From: Siphonodentalium dalli
Lineage: Eukaryota; Mollusca; Scaphopoda; Gadilida; Siphonodentaliidae
Assembly (NCBI GenBank): GCA_032622095.1
Contig: CP136065.1
Coordinates: 113,253,195-113,317,194 of the forward strand
Length of the DNA stretch: 64,000 nucleotides
Direction of reading: 5' to 3'
Each line of letters opens with the position of its first letter. Position 1 is the stretch's first letter. A program made the translations under genes and the position numbers. This document shows, one piece after another, positions 1-12,300 of the stretch. The notes under the pieces were generated by a model that saw only the letters and a list, made by a program, of their open reading frames with translations, was not told where the DNA came from and did no database searches.

Positions 1-1453
1 AGTTTGACACCCACCCAAACCAAGACCCTCTAGTCACGTCCCTGGCACTCCCAATCCTGCATCAAGGTGTGATGAATACAGTGTTTGCTATTACTGAAGC
101 AACACATCGATACGAGTTCAACGTATTCCCAACTAAAATAAATGTCTAATAATCATCGTTACATTCGTACTAACGAAGCCATATCACCAATATATATGGT
201 GTTATGGTTCTGTGAAGAATGCACTGCAAATGATATGAATATGATTATTATATTATAGTAATTATAATTATTATATATACTAATGTCTAATTATCGTAAT
301 TACATTCGTATCATTTGTATTACGAAATTCTTAATTGTCATAATTACATTCGTATTCGGATATTTATAATATAAATGATATATAATATTAATTACAACAT
401 AAAACACAAGCTAATTGAAGAAAATGACTCTGAGGAAAGCGCACACCACCTTCTGTAGTTTTCGGTTGTCAGAATGTTGATTATTCTGCCAAAAATAAGT
501 CAATTACGATTCCATGACACCTACGCACTGGCGCTTTATTTCATCACAAGCGCACACGATGTGTAACCTGTTATCGCAATGGCACTGGGGCTTTTTGTCA
601 TGATTTGAAAGCTTTCTGGCATTGTTGTAAATGAGCAGAATACATCGACACTGATTGGGGATTACTAGAGGACGTATTAGCTTTATTGTTCAATATTGTT
701 CACGCTCAAATAAGCTTTTAAATACGCTCTAATACGGCTCTATTCACCCGGTTACTTTCGCTATTTTCCCATAGTAAATGCATAGGGAATGTTTTTCAGC
801 AATGTTAAACGGGTATTGTGAGAAAATATGTGACAAAACGTCCCTGGTTTTGTTATATTATGTTATCGCAGAAGGGAGCAGCAGTGGAAATTCTTTTCTA
901 TTCCTTACCTTCAATCTGTGTTCTTTGAATGTTGTAAATAAAAAATAACTTCTTCTGACCGGATGTGCATTGGAGCTTCTCGCATGCGCACTGGAGCTTT
1001 TATCACAAACGAACCGCTTCCCACGGAGCAGCTTACCCCCATGGCTATATAGCATATAGAAGGGCCCCGATCGAGGGGCAACAGGGCGCGTTATTACCAT
1101 AGACTAAAAATAGGATAGACGTCGCACTCATGGTTACCAATCTGTAACGCTACTGGACGTCGCCATTGCTTTGGCCCTCAAGCGTTAAGGTAGTTCAGAA
1201 AAGTAGGGGGAGATAATTTTACGTTATATTTACATAGGGTTCGTGTACGATTGTGAAGAAATACTCGTAATAAAGTACTTTATATTATCATAATGCTTTC
1301 AATGTGACATTGAATTAATGCCACTAAATACGATTTGGTCCGTGATATTCATTTTCTGGAATGGAAAGTGTCCGTAATTCGACGTCAATTATTGCGCTAA
1401 ATCAAACTCTCTTGTGGCAAGTTGTGCGTATTTTGCGTCCAGGTTTATTTACT
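1..1453. other. No gene recognised; AT-rich intergenic DNA
   Basis: No open frame here resembles a known family. The 80-codon minus-strand frame at 858-1100 has no recognisable domain. The motif TAATTACATTCGTA or a close variant recurs near 150, 300 and 345, suggesting a small decayed repeat. Confidence 0.6.
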
Positions 1454-1597
1454 CTGATTTTTTACGTGTTGTGGGGATTTAGTTTTGTAATTTTCCTCGA
1501 TCAGCTAGTGCAAGTATTGGATGATCTGATTTCTTACGTGTAGTGGGGATTTAGTTTTGTAGTTTTCCTAGATCAGCTGGCGCACATGTAAGTATTG
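1454..1597. repeat. Tandem duplication, 72-bp unit, two copies
   Basis: Two adjacent copies beginning CTGATTT at 1454 and 1526 share the core GTGGGGATTTAGTTTTGTA and the downstream GATCAGCT. They differ at several bases, so the duplication is not recent. The 60-codon frame at 1361-1543 overlaps it and looks like a by-product. Confidence 0.8.
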
Positions 1598-2038
1598 GAG
1601 GTATACTGAAGCACATAATTCAGAATGATTTTTCTCATAAACGTACACACGTCACACGTACGTTGGTGAAATTAATCAATGGATATATATGAGTCTCATG
1701 TCCTCCACAGTTGAATGAATAGCCCGATTCAACCGGGAACGTTTTAACTTTTATATATACCGGTATATATATATAAATAAAATAATTTTCCGTAAAATTA
1801 AATAAATGTCACAGGACCACTGCACCTCATTCTATCTTGTATTCTAATATATACGAGTATTATAAACATGTCCTTTAATATCTCATAGTAATTAATTTCA
1901 TCTTATAAAAACAGACATATATATCATGTTTATATACATAAATGAATAACCAATGATTATTTATTTGAGTTCCATGTATCTGTATCTGTATGTGTTTCAG
2001 CGCTGGAGCCTCTCGACTGTATTTGCGCTGTGGGAGGA

Positions 2039-2536
2039 CTATGCTGTTTTATCCGTTGTTTCCTCGCATGTGCTATCCTCCAGGCTGTTCCACTCCTCGA
2101 TAGCTCGAACAAAGAACGAGTGTCTAAATTGTGTCGTGTTAGCTCGTATCCTTTCGATGGAGTTAGAGTTAATACACTCCTCCTTTTCGACAGGGTTTGA
2201 TGTTATATAGCCTGGGTACTTTTTCGCCTTTATTTTCCTTCCTTTCTGTTTTGGTATTAGTATGTCTTTTGATCGAATAGCCGGCACCAGCCCATCCACT
2301 ACTCTGCCGAACAGCTTCATTCTCACCGTGTTTCTTCTTTGGTGTAGTGGCTCCATAAGTTGTTCAATTAGCATTTCAGTTACGGCCCCTTTTGTTCTTG
2401 CGTGGTAGTTGTTTTCGATGAATCGCAACCCTCTTTTGTTGATTCTTTCTATGGCGTTGATGTCTTTATGTTGGTATGGATCCCAAACTTCTGCTGCATA
2501 TTCAAGGGTGGATCTTACTGTGGATTCATAGGCCAT
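2039..2536 (-). pseudogene. LINE ORF2 fragment, C-terminal domain after the RT
   Basis: The 165-codon frame carries the typical post-RT region of CR1/Jockey-type LINEs: RSTLEYAAEVWDPY near its start, an RR-rich segment in the middle (LHQRRNTVRMKLF) and a closing FVRAIEEWNSLED. It continues the reverse transcriptase of the next fragment in a different frame, and the two overlap at 2515-2536. The change of frame there therefore marks a frameshift mutation, not a separate gene. No ribosome signal or intron supports independent expression. Confidence 0.85.
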
Positions 2537-3960
2537 TTTTTGTGTTTTTTGTCCGCTCTCCTAAGGTTTCGACGGAGGAATCCAAGGGTACTGCCAGCTT
2601 TTCTTACTATCTTTGATATGTGGGATGACCAAGTGAGGGTGTTGGTGGTGGTTAGCCCTAGATACTGTGTTTCTTCAACTGTTTGGAGTATTTGGTTATC
2701 CAGCTGGTACATATGCGTTGACTTGGGTTTTATTGATAAGATGTTACATTTCTTCGCATTGAACCGCATGCCCCAAACAGCTGCCCATTTTTCTAATGAC
2801 TTCAGGTCTTCTTGAAGAGCAATATGGTCTTGTTGGCTTTTTATTTGGCGGTAAAGAAGACAATCATCGGCGAAGAGTTTGACTTGCGATGTGACTGCTT
2901 GTGGTAAGTCATTTATGTGACACAGGAAGAGGAGAGGACCGAGTACAGAGCCCTGTGGTACGCCGGACTCGACTGCTACGTGTTTTGAGAATTCTCCTTC
3001 CACTGCTACTCTCATCTGCCGTTTTGTCAGGAAGGTGTCGATCCATTTGAGAGTTTGATTTGTAACACCATAGCTGTTAAGTTTGTGTAGTAGGCTTCGG
3101 TGAGGTACTGTGTCGAATGCCTTTGAGAAATCCAATACTGCTATGTCTGTCTGGATGTCGTTATCGTAATTCTCCATCAGTTCATGTGTTACATTGATCA
3201 GTTGTGTCACGCAGGAGTGTCCAGAGCGGAATCCATGGTTTCTGTCAGTGAGGATGTCGTATTTTTCAAGGTGGTCTCTGATGTGCCGGCATAGTATGTG
3301 CTCAAGGATTTTGCAGGCCACCGATGTTACTGATACTGGCCTGTAATTTTCTGGCAGGTGGACGTCGCCCTTTTTAAATATTGGTGTGATGTTAGCCTCG
3401 AGCCAGTCAGTTGGTAATTCACCTGTGTCAAGCGATCGTTGGAATATCGTTGTGAGTGATGTTGCGGCTTCCTCGGCACATATCTTCAAGATTTTGTTTG
3501 GGATGCCATCGGGGCCAGGTGCTTTGGATGTTTTTATGTCTGATAGTAGTTTAGCTACCCCTGGCTTGTCGATTTTCACGATCTCTATGTCCAGTGCCTT
3601 TTTTGGTAGGTCTGGTACCGGTAGTTCTTTGCCTGGGTATTTGGTGAAAACTGACCTGAACTGGTTGATGAGCAACTCAGACTTCTCTATACTGTTGGTG
3701 GTTAGTGTTGTTCCTTTCTTGAGTGGAGGTATGCCGATGTTATCTTGTTTTTTCGCTTTCATGAATCGCCAGAAGGGTTTTGTGGTCTTCTTTTCTTTTC
3801 CTTCTTCAATGATTTTGTTGATATGATCACTCTCCGCTCGTCTGAGTTCTCTTCTACATAATCTTTGTTGGTGTCTGTAGTTATCCCATGTCCCTGTTTT
3901 CTTTGATATCTTGCATAGTTTATCCTTTTTCCTGATTTGTTGTAACAGCTTTTTATTCAT
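2515..3960 (-). pseudogene. LINE ORF2 fragment, reverse transcriptase domain
   Basis: The 481-codon frame contains the main non-LTR RT blocks in order: KAPGPDGIPNKILK, the LEANITPIFKKGD and ENYRPVSVTSV region, LDFSKAFDTVPH, SGVPQGSVLGPLLF and the catalytic KLFADDCLLY. The RT core itself is uninterrupted, so decay is modest. It opens with an ATG that overlaps the stop of the upstream endonuclease fragment (ATGA). In related elements this junction is continuous, so I read it as a small deletion that shifted the frame. The C-terminal end runs off frame at about 2530. Confidence 0.92.
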
Positions 3961-4387
3961 CTATGGTAGCTTTCCTCTCTTCTTTTTGACAATGTTGGTA
4001 CCCTGTTTTTCACTATTTCTGACACTCTTCCTTTAAATTTCTCCCACATGGTGTGTATGTCTTCATCTGGTGGTAATGACGTAATCTCTTCGCCCAATTT
4101 ATTCATGTCCGCTGCGACTTCTGTCCAGTTTGCCTTGTTGAAGAGGTAAACCTCCTTCGCTCCTTTTGATTGGTACTTCGGCGATGGTATGCAGTCTGTA
4201 ACAATCATGGCATGGTCAGATATACCTGGGACATTGTTGGATGTTTTAATTAGTGATGGATTATTAGTTAGTATTATATCCAATAAATTGTCTTCTCTGG
4301 TTGGTTCCTCATGCATCTGTGTCATTCCATTTCTGATGCAAACATCCAATAGCGCCTGTTGGATTTCTTTATCAGGTGCTCCTTCTA
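3957..4387 (-). pseudogene. LINE ORF2 fragment, endonuclease C-terminal part and EN-RT linker
   Basis: The frame includes REDNLLDIILTNNPSLI followed by VPGISDHAMIVTDC. The latter is the SDH block of APE-type LINE endonucleases, whose His is catalytic. It ends in TGA at 3957-3959, overlapping the RT frame. Its 5' side is cut at 4387 by the inserted DNA transposon, and the preceding part of the endonuclease resumes beyond 5857. Confidence 0.87.
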
Positions 4388-5857
4388 GTCGGATTCCTTA
4401 TGTCGAAAAAAATGGTCGCGCGTTTTCGGAATGTTAAAAGCGATATGAGAACAGCTTCTATACCACCAGTGTGTCTATTTTCAGAATCTACCTGTTTCCA
4501 GCTTGATATTTTAGTGGAAACAGGTTTGTGTGAGGCTTTTGTTTGTGTACCCCTCCATTTTTTCTCCGTCCACCTGGTAATAAAAACATGCTATTACGCA
4601 TAGCAAGTTCGGTAAGTGGCTTTCTTTGTTCATGGAAATCGTACAAAATGGGGAGATCTTGCCACAAATTACTTAATTACATATCTTAATAAGGAATTTT
4701 ATCATAAAATCATCAGATGAATTGTATTTATTACTGCATTTTCAATTTTCTTTTCCAAATATTAAGGTATTTTATGTTCTTAAAATCAGCTACATAACAT
4801 ATAGACGAACATGAACAATCTACAATGATATCTTGATCATATGCCACAAACAAAACTTTGATACATCGATCTTTGGTAAAGATATCGCAGAAAAGCTAAC
4901 CCTACCCCCACCCTAGCTGATTTCACAAGTCAGATTCCTTTGGTCGAAAACAATGGTCGCGCCATTTCGGATTGCCTAAGACGACATGCAAATGGTTTAT
5001 TTATCAATAGCGTGACAACTTTCAGAGTTTACCTGTGTCCAGTTGAAATTTTATTGGAAAAAAGTGTTTTTTGGACTGTTTTAAGAATTTAAAGAGCGTT
5101 TGCTTATTATACACATATTAATCCTCATAACTAACTTTCTGGTGGACTGTGCGAGTTGAAATTAGCAAAAGTGTCAAATGTGGCTGTCTACTTTCAGAGT
5201 CTACTTGTTTCCAGTCTGACATTTTAGTGGAAACAAATTGTTTGGACGGTTTTTAAAAATAAATAAAGAGCGTTTCCTGATTATACAGATATTAACTAAC
5301 ACGATTATCCTTTTCATGAATTGCGCGAGTTGAAATTATGCACATATGTCAAGTATGACTCTGAAATGTATTTTTGAGAATGGTGTCGTCAAATAAGTCT
5401 CCGCGGGTATAGTACTACAGTTGCGAACAGAACTAACGTTTTACCATATAGAGAGTTTGACAATTTACTCGAATGTTCACAGTGGTGGAACTTAATGGCT
5501 ATCATATATGCATGCCTCTTACATGTAATCTATCGTAATTACATGTGATTTTACAAAATTAACTTGCAACATAGTCATGCCACCAGATACAGTAAGTAGT
5601 TGATAAAAATGTGGTTCACATCATATCTAGTAGTTTGGAGAAATCGCACCGACCACCATACGCCAGATGGCACCATCTATCGTTTTCAGTAAATACGAAA
5701 CGCTCTCTAAATTATGTTGACCCCGATTTAGGCCGACCCGCCAAAATTCAAGAATGGAAACAAGTCAATCCTGAAAACACACCTACTAGGCATACATAAT
5801 CCGTTTTCAGATCGCTTTTAACAAACCAAAAATGCAAAATGACATAAGGAATCCGAC
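4388..5857. mobile_element. TA-flanked DNA transposon (non-autonomous) inserted in the LINE
   Basis: The ends are GTCGGATTCCTTATGTC at 4388 and its reverse complement at 5841-5857, with TA on both sides (4386-4387 and 5858-5859). The inverted similarity continues inward for roughly 100 bp in broken form (TGTTAAAAGCGAT, then TTTTCAG and TGTTTCCA). Diverged copies of the same subterminal block recur at about 4925-5080 and 5185-5260. No transposase frame is present. The TA duplication points to a Tc1/mariner-type mechanism. Family not identified. Confidence 0.85.
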
Positions 5858-6235
5858 TATTCTCTTATTGTCAGTTTCTCCCAATTGATGTCCGGGCAGT
5901 TAAAGTCGCCTCCTATTATGTATGTATTAGTTTTATCGGCTGTGTACTTCTTCATCGATTCTTTTAGCTGTTTGACTGTTTCCATGTTTCTTTTTGGCAT
6001 ATAGAAACTGGCGACGTACAGATCTCTTCCTTTTTGGATGGTTATTTTTGCCCATTCAATCTCGCAATTGGTGACATATTCTGGTTTCTCCACTGCTATG
6101 ATATCTTCGTGGTATGCAATGAAGACTCCGCCCCCTACTCCAGTTCTGTCATTTCGAAAGGCACAGTACTGTTCTGGGAAAACTGATTCTTTTGTATATT
6201 TGGGTCACAGTAGGGTGTTTCAACAAACATGTGTG
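5858..6235 (-). pseudogene. LINE ORF2 fragment, endonuclease N-terminal part
   Basis: On the minus strand the frame reads a GVGGGVFIAYHED block, then EWAKITI, LYVASFYMPKRN and IIGGDFNCPDINWE, which are the standard APE-endonuclease blocks (the GDFN Asp and Asn are catalytic). Upstream, VETPYCDPNIQK at about 6200-6235 lies in another frame, indicating a further frameshift near 6190. The fragment is separated from the rest of the endonuclease by the transposon at 4388-5857. Confidence 0.87.
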
Positions 6236-7467
6236 TATGTGGTCTTGTTATATGAATTAACCTAAACATGAATATAAAGAGTATCTCTGTCCACCATGAT
6301 ATTAAAATAGATATCAACGAAGAACAGTTAATTGTATAGGCTACAGGTACTTTGAAACTGAGCGAGAGAATCCATACAGTAATCAAATAGTTAATGATTA
6401 TGGTACAATTTGTAAAATATACTAGTAAGATAACATACTTATATAGTCCATTTACATTGGAGAATTACAGTTACTAAAGCTGAATGGGATCATGCATGCT
6501 ATTGGGAGCTACTAGCCTATAGGATACTTTTTTTTCAGACTGGAGGGACACACAATCTGCAAATGAACCTGGGTGTTGCCTTAGTATGGATAAGTACCAT
6601 GTGATGGAGAGACAATGTTTGAAATCTATAAATAATTTAATGATGAACTTATAAATGTGTATCATTTGTGGCTCTTTCCTTGACAATCAATGAGACATCA
6701 GCTACTTTTTATCCAGGATTTTCGCACAAGTATAGTTCAATTCCTTCTTTATCTTGAACACATCCTTGCATTCTGCATCTCATTTTGTCTCATCTGGATT
6801 ATTTTCGGCTCATGCATGTTGCACACATCACTTTGTGACCCACCAATATCATTAAGGTGTTGCCATTGGCATACGGTATAGATCTGTCCACTTCCTGAAA
6901 TAATACAGAATTCGAAGCATTTAATTTAAATTATAAAATAATTTACAGGTTACAGGTATGAAATATGTTATATTGGGATAGTTCCCATGCAGCACACACC
7001 ACTCACCAGTGCCTACATTGGCAAACCATGTAATATTCAGTTGTTCATACCTCTTTATGATAGCAGTATAAATTATACAAAAATAATGCAATTGCTAATA
7101 TAATAATAAATAAGGCGAATGATATTATATTTCAACATAGCTGACCAGTACTTGTATACATTATAATTAATGCCCACGCAGTCTCAATGTCATTTATTAA
7201 CATTATGAATGTGAGTATACTATGTGAGTCTAATGATCAAAAGACACATGAATTATGATTATCAATCATTATGAAAATATGTTTATCAACAAATGTTATA
7301 TATTACAAAACGTGGACATGAAAACAAGTCAAACTATGAATAGTATGATCACTACAATTAGAATCTAGGAGTAGGACATGTAAACTGCCAAATTGGTGAA
7401 TTGTTTCTATTTTCTAAATTATTGCTGTAGTAGTAGTACACCTGATCACACCTGGCAGTCACATGGA
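6236..7467. other. No gene recognised
   Basis: AT-rich unique-looking DNA. The short frames at 6474-6686 (-) and 6690-6881 (+) have no family resemblance and no flanking splice context that I could link. Confidence 0.55.
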
Positions 7468-8444
7468 ATGGAGCTTTCCACAGAGGCCACGCCCACAGCG
7501 TAGTCCCGCCCAATGGCAATTTATTAGAATATATTCAACCAATCAGATGCCGAACCGGCCGCTGGCTGCGGAGATTTTTTCGACGCCATCTTTCTTCACC
7601 CTAATTTTGATATCCATGCATACATTCAGTGTTAAATTGGCTATATTCAAACAACTTTTTTGTTGTCAAATCATAATATACTGAGATTTATATTTGCGGC
7701 ATGATGTTATAAATTTATGCATGATTATAACAATGTTTTTCGTTTAGCATGACATTTTCATATTTAATGGCAAAACGAATGTATGTTCTCTGGTTTAGAT
7801 ATATTAGAGTTCAGTGATCTGTCTGTCTGTTCTGGTCTGTATGCAATTTTTCTTCCAGAGCCCTTGATCGATTTTAACCAAATTTGGTGTGGTGCATCGG
7901 GGTACCACGGCAGATGTGATAACGAACTTATATTTTAAATTAAAATTTTTAAACAAATAAAAAAAATTTAAATTTGTTTTTCAAATTTTTGAATTTTTTA
8001 GCAATAAGTTTCAGTCTAAAAATCTAAAAAGAAATTTTAAAATTAAATTAAAAAAATTAAATTAAGTAAAAAACAATTTAAATTAAAAAATTAACACAAA
8101 CTATAAAGATTCAATCTAAAAATCTAAAAAGAAGATAAAAGAAATTTAATTTACCAAATTTAAATTTATTTTTAATTTAAAAAGCAAATTATTTAGTTTT
8201 TTTCAACAGCAGATCAAAGTTCAATCTAAAAAAAAAATTTAATCTAAATAAAATTGGTTAAAAGATCAAATTTGAACGAATCATGTACATGAGTCTGTTT
8301 CAGCTAGTTAACATAAGGCCAAGTGCTGATGTGTTCACTTCGGAGAAGTTGATCTCGGGTAACAGACAATATTTATGTGGATAAAGTATTTTTACCAGTG
8401 GGCGGGACTACCGCTGTGGGTGTGGCCTCTGTGGAAAGCTCCAT
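7468..8444. mobile_element. DNA transposon remnant with about 50-bp inverted ends
   Basis: ATGGAGCTTTCCACAGAGGC at 7468 is repeated in reverse complement ending at 8444. The similarity continues through the GTAGTCCCGCCCA block. The interior has no long frame. It carries a (CTGT)n-flanked ACCAAATTTGGTGTGG motif that recurs elsewhere in the window, followed by a very AT-rich stretch of poly-A/poly-T runs (7925-8260). I could not settle a target duplication. Confidence 0.72.
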
Positions 8445-8858
8445 CGGAAAGAGTGACATCTTATGGTCATAATGGTGTATAATAATCTAACTTTAATGTT
8501 AAATTACACATAGAATATTCCGGTTGATTGCCACAAACATCGTTGTTTTTTCTGTTTGTTTACTTAACTGAAAGCCGAACTCAGGTTCCGAAGAACTTCG
8601 GCATTGTCCGGTGTTTGTTTTGGCCGAGACGAATTTCGATACAAACAAAATGGCGGCCCCCATGATATTCTAATGCTCATTGTGTTTACACTGTTTTAAA
8701 CTGTGAGATGGTTGTAATTCCCGTAATTTATTTAATGTATTACATTTATATCTTCAATATGTATTTAATCTATGTATTTATTTATTTATTGTCACGTATA
8801 ATTACGATTACAATGGAGAATTCATCATGCGTGGTTGATTGTAAATCTACGGAATATT

Positions 8859-9063
8859 TGTAATACTTCTTTGTATCTATCTATACTCACTCTGCCATCT
8901 TCTAGCTTCTCGTAAGATCTTCGTATTCTTTCTTTTCTCTCGTCTCTGTCTCTTTCTCCGTTCGCGCCTCCTCGTCCCTAACTTCTGTCCTCTCGCCGAT
9001 TCGCCCCACTTCCGGTCGTCCCGTGGATGATCGTAGCGGTCGTGGTTGATCGTAGCGGTTACA
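8859..9063 (-). repeat. 3' LTR of the gypsy element
   Basis: Begins TGTAATACTTC and ends GGTTACA on the + strand, so in element orientation it has the usual TG...CA ends. GATCGTAGCGGT occurs twice near the U3 start. It matches 15619-15822 almost perfectly. The 80-codon minus frame at 8877-9116 falls inside it and is a by-product. Confidence 0.95.
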
Positions 9064-9077
9064 CACCTCCACCCTTC
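9064..9077 (-). promoter_or_regulatory. Polypurine tract for plus-strand priming
   Basis: On the element strand, GAAGGGTGGAGGTG lies directly against the TG of the 3' LTR, the position and composition expected of a PPT. Confidence 0.85.
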
Positions 9078-9370
9078 ACAAGAACATGACCTCATGTTCT
9101 CATCATAAAAACACAACTGTACACCGTCCTTATTTTAGACAGGCTGAAAGTCTATACAATAAATAAAATTATAACAACTGTACACTGTCCAATCAGATGT
9201 ATAATATTGGAACAGGACTAAATCTGTATATTTAAAAAGGTTACCACTGTGGTAACAATATACACTACTCATAACAGAGATACTGTTAGATTGTCAGTAG
9301 GAATAAACTTTAATCGAAGAGCCAATTTCTCCTAGCTATAACTGATATGGATATACCTGCCTGTGAACTA

Positions 9371-12300
9371 CTAGGATAACTCATAATCCTGCAAATGACT
9401 AGGAGTTTTTGTCAAACGACCGGATCTGGTCCTTTGAGAAACTGTATGAGACAAACCTTGATTGTTGTTTACACTATTGGGCAATGTGTCAGAGTTGACT
9501 GTCTGATAAATGATATCAGTAGCAGTGGATTCAACCAAAGACGCCCTACCTTCATCAATGATGTTTTGTGCAGAATCATTTTCTGACAACCTGGGAGTTG
9601 ATCTTGATATGTCGTCGGTGACAACATCACCAGTCTGAGCAGGTAGCCCTACATCCGATACCACAATCATCAATTCAGATGGGATTTGACTAACCTTATT
9701 TGACTCTCTCGCAACTGGCAGTGTTTCCTGTACCGAAACAGGACTACTATCGTTTATTCCTGTCTGATCATCAGGATCAACGCCATTCGACATGTCTCCT
9801 GCAGTATTGAGGACACCCTTGAATGGCTTCATACGCTCATAATGGATAATTCTCCTTTGCTGACCGCCTATCAGTTTCACACGGTATCCTAGATCTGATA
9901 TCTTTTTACAGATGGAGAATGGTCCCACCCAATTTCTACTAAGCTTGGGGGAAGAACCCTTTTTGGAGAATGGCTTATACACCATGACCAAATCTCCTAT
10001 GTTGTATACTGGACCTCTTTGATGTTTGTCATAAAAATGTTTCTGACGTTCCTGTGCCAACTTAGCATTTTCACGAACTCGACTATAGCTATCATCCATA
10101 TCTTTCCTCAACTTATTCACATATTCAATGGTGCTGTCAAATCTCTCCTCGCTACCCCCATACATAATATCTAATGGAAGTGTTACCTCTCTACCAAACA
10201 TAAGGAAATATGGTGTATACTTAGTGGATGACTGAATGCTTGATCGGTAAGCCAGCAATGCATGTGGAATACATCTATCCCAATCTCTTTGTTTCTCTGA
10301 TACCATGGATTTAAGCATACCAACCAATGTTCTATTCAATCTCTCAACTAAGCCATCAGACTGTGGATGATATGGTGTTGTCCGAGTTTTGTGGATAGCA
10401 AGAAGCTCACACATCTTCTTAAACAACTTGGAATTGAATTCGGCACCCTGATCAGAATGTATTTTAGCAGGAACTCCAAACCGACAAAATATGTCTCTTA
10501 CTAATATATCTGCAACTGACTCTGCTGTGTGATTTGGTAGGGCAAAAGCTTCAGGCCACTTGGTAAAGTAATCAGATATAACCAACATATATTTGTTACC
10601 CCTCTCTGTTTCTGGAAGTGGTCCAACAATATCCAGGGCCATTCGTTCCCATGGGTAACTAGCCCGATCTGTTGTCAGTGCACCCCTTGCCTTCACGGGT
10701 GGAGGTTTACAGGTAGCACAAGTTGTGCATGACCAACACCACTGTTCGACATCCTTAACCATATCATACCAATAAAATCTGCTTTGCAACTTGGATAATG
10801 TCTTTTCAGCACCCAAATGACCAACCGATATTCCATCATGAGCTTCTTTTATCACATCTTCTTTGATCATGTATGGTACTACTGTTTGCCGTAATGTTAC
10901 TTGGCCTGTATCATTCTCCCATTTCCGGTGCAGAACTCCTCCCTCCATCGATAGTCGATTCCATTGGGACCACAAACTTTTTAGTACTTTGCTGCACCCA
11001 ACAGGACATGCAGGTCTATCTGTGCTCTCTGACTGTTTCATCATTTCTACCATTTGACTGATGTCATGATCAGCTCCTTGCCTCTCTCTCATCCATTGAG
11101 CATTATGGTATAATCCATCCCTGTTTTCCTCATTCTCAGATGCTGATCTCTCCTTTGGGAGGCGGCCATATGCTGCCTCACCAGTTGGAGAAGAATCAGC
11201 ATTGATTACTGCAACTTGTGAGAGGCGGCCATATGCTGCCTCATCAGAGTTGTCCTCAGGGAACAAGGCTCGAGATAATGCATCTGCATTTCCATTAGCA
11301 ATACCGTTTTTATGCTTGATACTAAAATCATAAGCAGAGAGCTCTATGGACCAACGCTCACGTCTCCCAGTTGGGTCTGATCCTGCTTTTATCTCTCGGA
11401 TATTTAATAGTGGTTTATGGTCTGTATATATTTCAAAAGTGGAGCCCATAACATATGGTCTGAAATGTCTAACAGCCCAGACAACACCCCAAAATTCCTT
11501 GTCATATGTACTCCACTTTTGAGCGGTCTTTGATAGAGCTGCACTAGCATATGAGAAAACATGTTCTCTGTCATTAATCTGCTGTGACAAGACAGCCCTT
11601 ACCGCCATGTTTGATGCATCTGTCTGAATGAGAAATGGTTTGCTAAAATCTGGATATGCTAGAATAGGCTTTGATGTCAATTTTTTCTTCAACAACACAA
11701 ATGCTTTGTCACATTCTTCATTCCATACAAATACACTATCTTTGTTGAGTAATTGATTCAAAGGGCTAGCTATTGTTGCAAAATCATAAATGAAACGCCG
11801 GTAATATGATGCTAAACCAAGGAAACTTTTGACATTACCTACTGTTTGTGGAACTGGAAACTTTAGTACTTTATCAATATTGTACTTGTCTGGTTCTACT
11901 CCCTGAGCAGATACCTGGTGACCGAGAAAAACTACTCGTTCTTGAACAAAATGGCATTTTTCTGGCTTTGCCTTCAAACCAACTGTTCTCAGTCGGTTAA
12001 ATACCTCAACTAAAGACTCTAAATGACTTTCAAAATTGGAATTGAACAAAATTATGTCATCTATGTAAACTAAACAAGTTTTCCAATTCATACCTGCAAG
12101 AACCAGTTCCATTAAACGCTGGCAAGTAGCAGGAGCACTTGTAAGTCCAAAAGGCATAACATTAAAGTGATATAAGCCTGTTCCTGTTGAGAAAGCAGTT
12201 TTGGCTTTATCACTTTCATCCATTTCAATTTGCCAGTAGCAAGATGCCAAATCAATTGTACTGAAGTATTTGGCACCAGATAACATATCAATACATGCAT

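Larger units (their letters stand above)
1985..6235 (-). mobile_element. Decayed non-LTR retrotransposon (LINE, CR1/Jockey-like EN-RT)
   Basis: Read on the minus strand, this is an apurinic-type endonuclease, then a reverse transcriptase, then a LINE C-terminal domain, in that order. The protein is broken into at least four frames by shifts and by a DNA transposon inserted at 4388-5857. The 3' end, at low coordinates, runs into a short ACAGAT-type repeat near 1980-2000, as expected of a LINE tail. The 5' end fades near 6235 and no ORF1 is visible, so the copy is 5'-truncated. The clade call (CR1/Jockey group rather than RTE) rests on domain order and motif style and is tentative. Confidence 0.88.

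Noticed and set aside
858-1100. 80-codon minus-strand frame
   Set aside because: No recognisable domain, no splice partner, and basic/hydrophobic composition typical of chance frames.
9371-9900. Possible envelope gene at the 3' end of the gypsy element
   Set aside because: The C-terminal tail of pol is low-complexity and Ser/Thr-rich with no signal peptide or membrane segment, and no further ORF lies between pol and the polypurine tract.
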